Positions 61,776-64,000 of a stretch of DNA of 64,000 nt are shown here, one piece after another; positions within the stretch are counted from its first letter, which is position 1, and each line of letters starts with the position of its first letter. The DNA is taken from the NCBI RefSeq assembly GCF_009730915.1, contig NC_052479.1, positions 30,195,610 through 30,259,609 of the forward strand. The letters run 5' to 3'. Source of the DNA: Dioscorea cayenensis subsp. rotundata. Its lineage: Eukaryota > Streptophyta > Magnoliopsida > Dioscoreales > Dioscoreaceae. The notes under the pieces are model-generated. The model made no database searches. It saw nothing but the letters and a program-made list of their open reading frames with translations, and had not been told where the DNA came from. The translations under genes were made by a program, and so were the position numbers.

Positions 61776-62333
61776 TGGGAAATGTGGTGGATACCTTCTT
61801 TTTGAGGTCAAACGAAACCACATTGATCCCTAATATTATGAGCCATTGGCTCTTATGTGAAACCATAGCCCTTTTGGTAGGTGGTCCAGTAGACATGGAC
61901 TTGATGGTTTGACTGGTAATGCCTAGATTAAGCACACAGTTGCTATTAATGGATCCATAGCCTTCTATGGTGGTGCTATAGAGAAGCACTTGATGGATTC
62001 ATCTATGTGGGTATGGAGTCTCGACCACATCATATGGAAGACAAGGGATTGTCTTTCTAGAGCATTCATCGCTCTCAAAGGTACGCACATGGTCTTGTTA
62101 CGAGTGCTAAAAATGTCTATCGCGGGGATCATTTAAGCATAAAGGTTTTATTGTGTGTTGTGGGGGTCTCAAAACAAAATCCATCAAGTTCAAGAGTTCT
62201 TCACTTCATGGATTTATTTGTTGCCTCACTTCACTATGTGTCAATTCAATCGGAAGAAATTGATGCTTAAGCAATTGACCTTGTCACTGCCCAGGATCTT
62301 TTTGTTTTTCGTCGCATGCCATTTGTGGGGGAT
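61776..62333 (+). other. Noncoding region before copia 3' LTR
   Basis: About 560 bases between the end of pol remnants and the 3' LTR, ending in the purine-rich tract GTGGGGGA (about 62325-62332). Otherwise nothing was recognised. Confidence 0.5.
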
Positions 62334-62833
62334 TGTAGGAAATGGCGGCGATTACAATTCCTTTTTGTCGGCAATAAATCCTTTCCATTGAATTTTTCCG
62401 CTTTCTCTTGCCATTGAATTTATCATTTTCCTTTCCGGTTCTTTCTATCTTTGATCTGCCGTCTTTTTCTCCTTGATTGTAGTTGTTTCGGTTTTTCTTA
62501 GGTGAGAAAAGGTGTATAAATATATGAATAGAGAGAAGGGAAGGGGGACTTACTCTCACTTTTTCCTTCATCAATTCTCCGATTCTCTTCTTTTCTCCGG
62601 GCCATTTGCTGAATGATCTCCAATTTTTCTGCAGCGAGTGCACGCCACTCGAAAAAGGATGTGTTAACCTTGGAGAGCGACCGGAGTTTTAGACTTGCAC
62701 CAAGGGTCTACCGAAATCGTTCTTAAGGCAGTGATTAACCACGGCACATCCATTTGTTACTGGGCATTTTATTTGTCTATTGCAATTTGATTTCATTTCC
62801 TATTTTTGAAGTCTCAAATCTCTAGTTCTTTGC
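62334..62833 (+). repeat. 3' LTR of the copia element, truncated by gap
   Basis: 500 bases colinear with 57184-57677 up to TTCTTTGC, where N begins. Differences from the 5' copy again include CAGCAG to CGGCGA (62344), GCTGG to GTCGG (62367) and CAG to CGG, besides homopolymer changes. Confidence 0.9.
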
Positions 62834-63833
62834 NNNNNNNNNNNNNNNNNNNNNNNNNNNNNNNNNNNNNNNNNNNNNNNNNNNNNNNNNNNNNNNNNNN
62901 NNNNNNNNNNNNNNNNNNNNNNNNNNNNNNNNNNNNNNNNNNNNNNNNNNNNNNNNNNNNNNNNNNNNNNNNNNNNNNNNNNNNNNNNNNNNNNNNNNNN
63001 NNNNNNNNNNNNNNNNNNNNNNNNNNNNNNNNNNNNNNNNNNNNNNNNNNNNNNNNNNNNNNNNNNNNNNNNNNNNNNNNNNNNNNNNNNNNNNNNNNNN
63101 NNNNNNNNNNNNNNNNNNNNNNNNNNNNNNNNNNNNNNNNNNNNNNNNNNNNNNNNNNNNNNNNNNNNNNNNNNNNNNNNNNNNNNNNNNNNNNNNNNNN
63201 NNNNNNNNNNNNNNNNNNNNNNNNNNNNNNNNNNNNNNNNNNNNNNNNNNNNNNNNNNNNNNNNNNNNNNNNNNNNNNNNNNNNNNNNNNNNNNNNNNNN
63301 NNNNNNNNNNNNNNNNNNNNNNNNNNNNNNNNNNNNNNNNNNNNNNNNNNNNNNNNNNNNNNNNNNNNNNNNNNNNNNNNNNNNNNNNNNNNNNNNNNNN
63401 NNNNNNNNNNNNNNNNNNNNNNNNNNNNNNNNNNNNNNNNNNNNNNNNNNNNNNNNNNNNNNNNNNNNNNNNNNNNNNNNNNNNNNNNNNNNNNNNNNNN
63501 NNNNNNNNNNNNNNNNNNNNNNNNNNNNNNNNNNNNNNNNNNNNNNNNNNNNNNNNNNNNNNNNNNNNNNNNNNNNNNNNNNNNNNNNNNNNNNNNNNNN
63601 NNNNNNNNNNNNNNNNNNNNNNNNNNNNNNNNNNNNNNNNNNNNNNNNNNNNNNNNNNNNNNNNNNNNNNNNNNNNNNNNNNNNNNNNNNNNNNNNNNNN
63701 NNNNNNNNNNNNNNNNNNNNNNNNNNNNNNNNNNNNNNNNNNNNNNNNNNNNNNNNNNNNNNNNNNNNNNNNNNNNNNNNNNNNNNNNNNNNNNNNNNNN
63801 NNNNNNNNNNNNNNNNNNNNNNNNNNNNNNNNN
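62834..63833. other. Assembly gap of exactly 1000 N
   Basis: A run of 1000 unknown bases, a round number that suggests a fixed-size scaffold join rather than a measured distance. It begins within a few bases of the expected end of the copia 3' LTR. Open frames drawn across it are meaningless. Confidence 0.99.
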
Positions 63834-63916
63834 TTTGTGTGGTTTTTCTCCGATTTTCCTAATGTAATCCCTTACCGGAGTATTTGGTAGCCATTGTTTT
63901 TGGCCGAGAGGCGAAG

Positions 63917-63957
63917 ATGGCATCATTCTTCTTCAAAAGACTCTCTGGCAAGCTCCA
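63917..63957 (+). CDS. Possible first exon of an unidentified gene
   Basis: ATG at 63917 opens a short frame, MASFFFKRLSGKL, followed by CCA|GTGAGT, an excellent splice donor (63958). The purine-rich leader AGGCGAAG before the ATG fits a plant start context. It could be a short GC-neutral first exon whose remaining exons lie beyond the window. Without them the family cannot be named, and the call rests only on the start and donor. Confidence 0.3.
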
Positions 63958-64000
63958 GTGAGTTAACAACGATAACATGGACATTTCCTAGCCGAATGCA

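Larger units (their letters stand above)
57184..62833 (+). mobile_element. Ty1/copia LTR retrotransposon, right end lost in a gap
   Basis: Domain order is gag, protease, integrase, reverse transcriptase, RNase H, so the element is copia type. LTR copies start at 57184 and 62334 with TGTAGGAAATGG. A purine-rich GTGGGGGAT precedes the 3' copy. Gag, protease, integrase and RT are recognisable but split by frameshifts, with most damage after about 60370. The 3' LTR is cut by the run of N, so its true end and the target-site duplication cannot be read. As written the element is not autonomous. The family (perhaps Tork- or Ivana-like) was not settled. Confidence 0.9.

Noticed and set aside
62806-63926. 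Open frames spanning the N run
   Set aside because: Unknown bases contain no stops by definition; there is no coding evidence.

Overview
The window is nuclear DNA of a flowering plant, probably a monocot outside the grasses. The grounds are multi-exon genes with GT-AG introns, very AT-rich spacers with long TA, TAA and CT microsatellites, plant-only gene families (GLUTAMINE DUMPER, CONSTANS-like, RLCK VI, plant MYND-type UBP, cluster II DGK), and two LTR retrotransposons. First exons of several genes (DGK, ARL1, UBP, COL) are GC-rich while later exons are AT-rich, the 5'-to-3' GC gradient familiar from monocots. The species cannot be fixed from sequence alone; a yam-like monocot is a guess.

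Layout. 1-2640: AT-rich spacer with one promoter-like island. 2884-9017 (-): ten-exon ubiquitin-specific protease with an N-terminal membrane segment and MYND finger (700 aa). 9018-10153: short divergent promoter carrying a perfect MSA element and an E2F site. 10154-15059 (+): twelve-exon diacylglycerol kinase (479 aa). 15779-33668: a complete 17.9-kb Ty3/gypsy element of Tat-like type with roughly 4-kb LTRs, a CTAGT target-site duplication, a long intact gag and a heavily broken pol. 34207-34575 (+): GLUTAMINE DUMPER gene. 34821-34893 (-): tRNA-Lys(UUU). 38288-42265 (+): ten-exon receptor-like cytoplasmic kinase with an N-terminal USP domain (581 aa). 43614-44741 (-): two-exon CONSTANS-like gene (345 aa). 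44742-50408: long spacer with MITE-like and foldback elements and a promoter-like island without a recognised gene. 50409-54862 (-): eight-exon ARL1 GTPase with a one-base insertion in exon 1. 57184-62833: Ty1/copia element whose 3' LTR runs into a 1000-N assembly gap. 63834-64000: a possible first exon of another gene.

The genes form no operon or pathway cluster. They are ordinary single-copy plant genes in ubiquitin turnover, lipid signalling, amino-acid export, kinase signalling, transcription and Golgi traffic, separated by transposon-rich DNA. All exon boundaries given here were derived by following reading frame across GT-AG (one GC-AG) junctions and by matching family motifs; no transcript evidence was available.

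The most unexpected signal is a quality pattern. In both retrotransposons the 3' half differs from the 5' copy of the same LTR mainly by CTG/CAG becoming TCG, CGG or CG, plus homopolymer changes, and reading frames collapse where this begins. This looks like context-specific sequencing error, possibly from cytosine methylation in CHG sites, rather than ordinary decay. Biological curiosities include a duplicated zinc-knuckle-like CHHC module in the gypsy Gag, a 12-copy 60-bp hairpin array in each gypsy LTR, and cell-cycle promoter elements between UBP and DGK. I found no clearly new multi-gene system.
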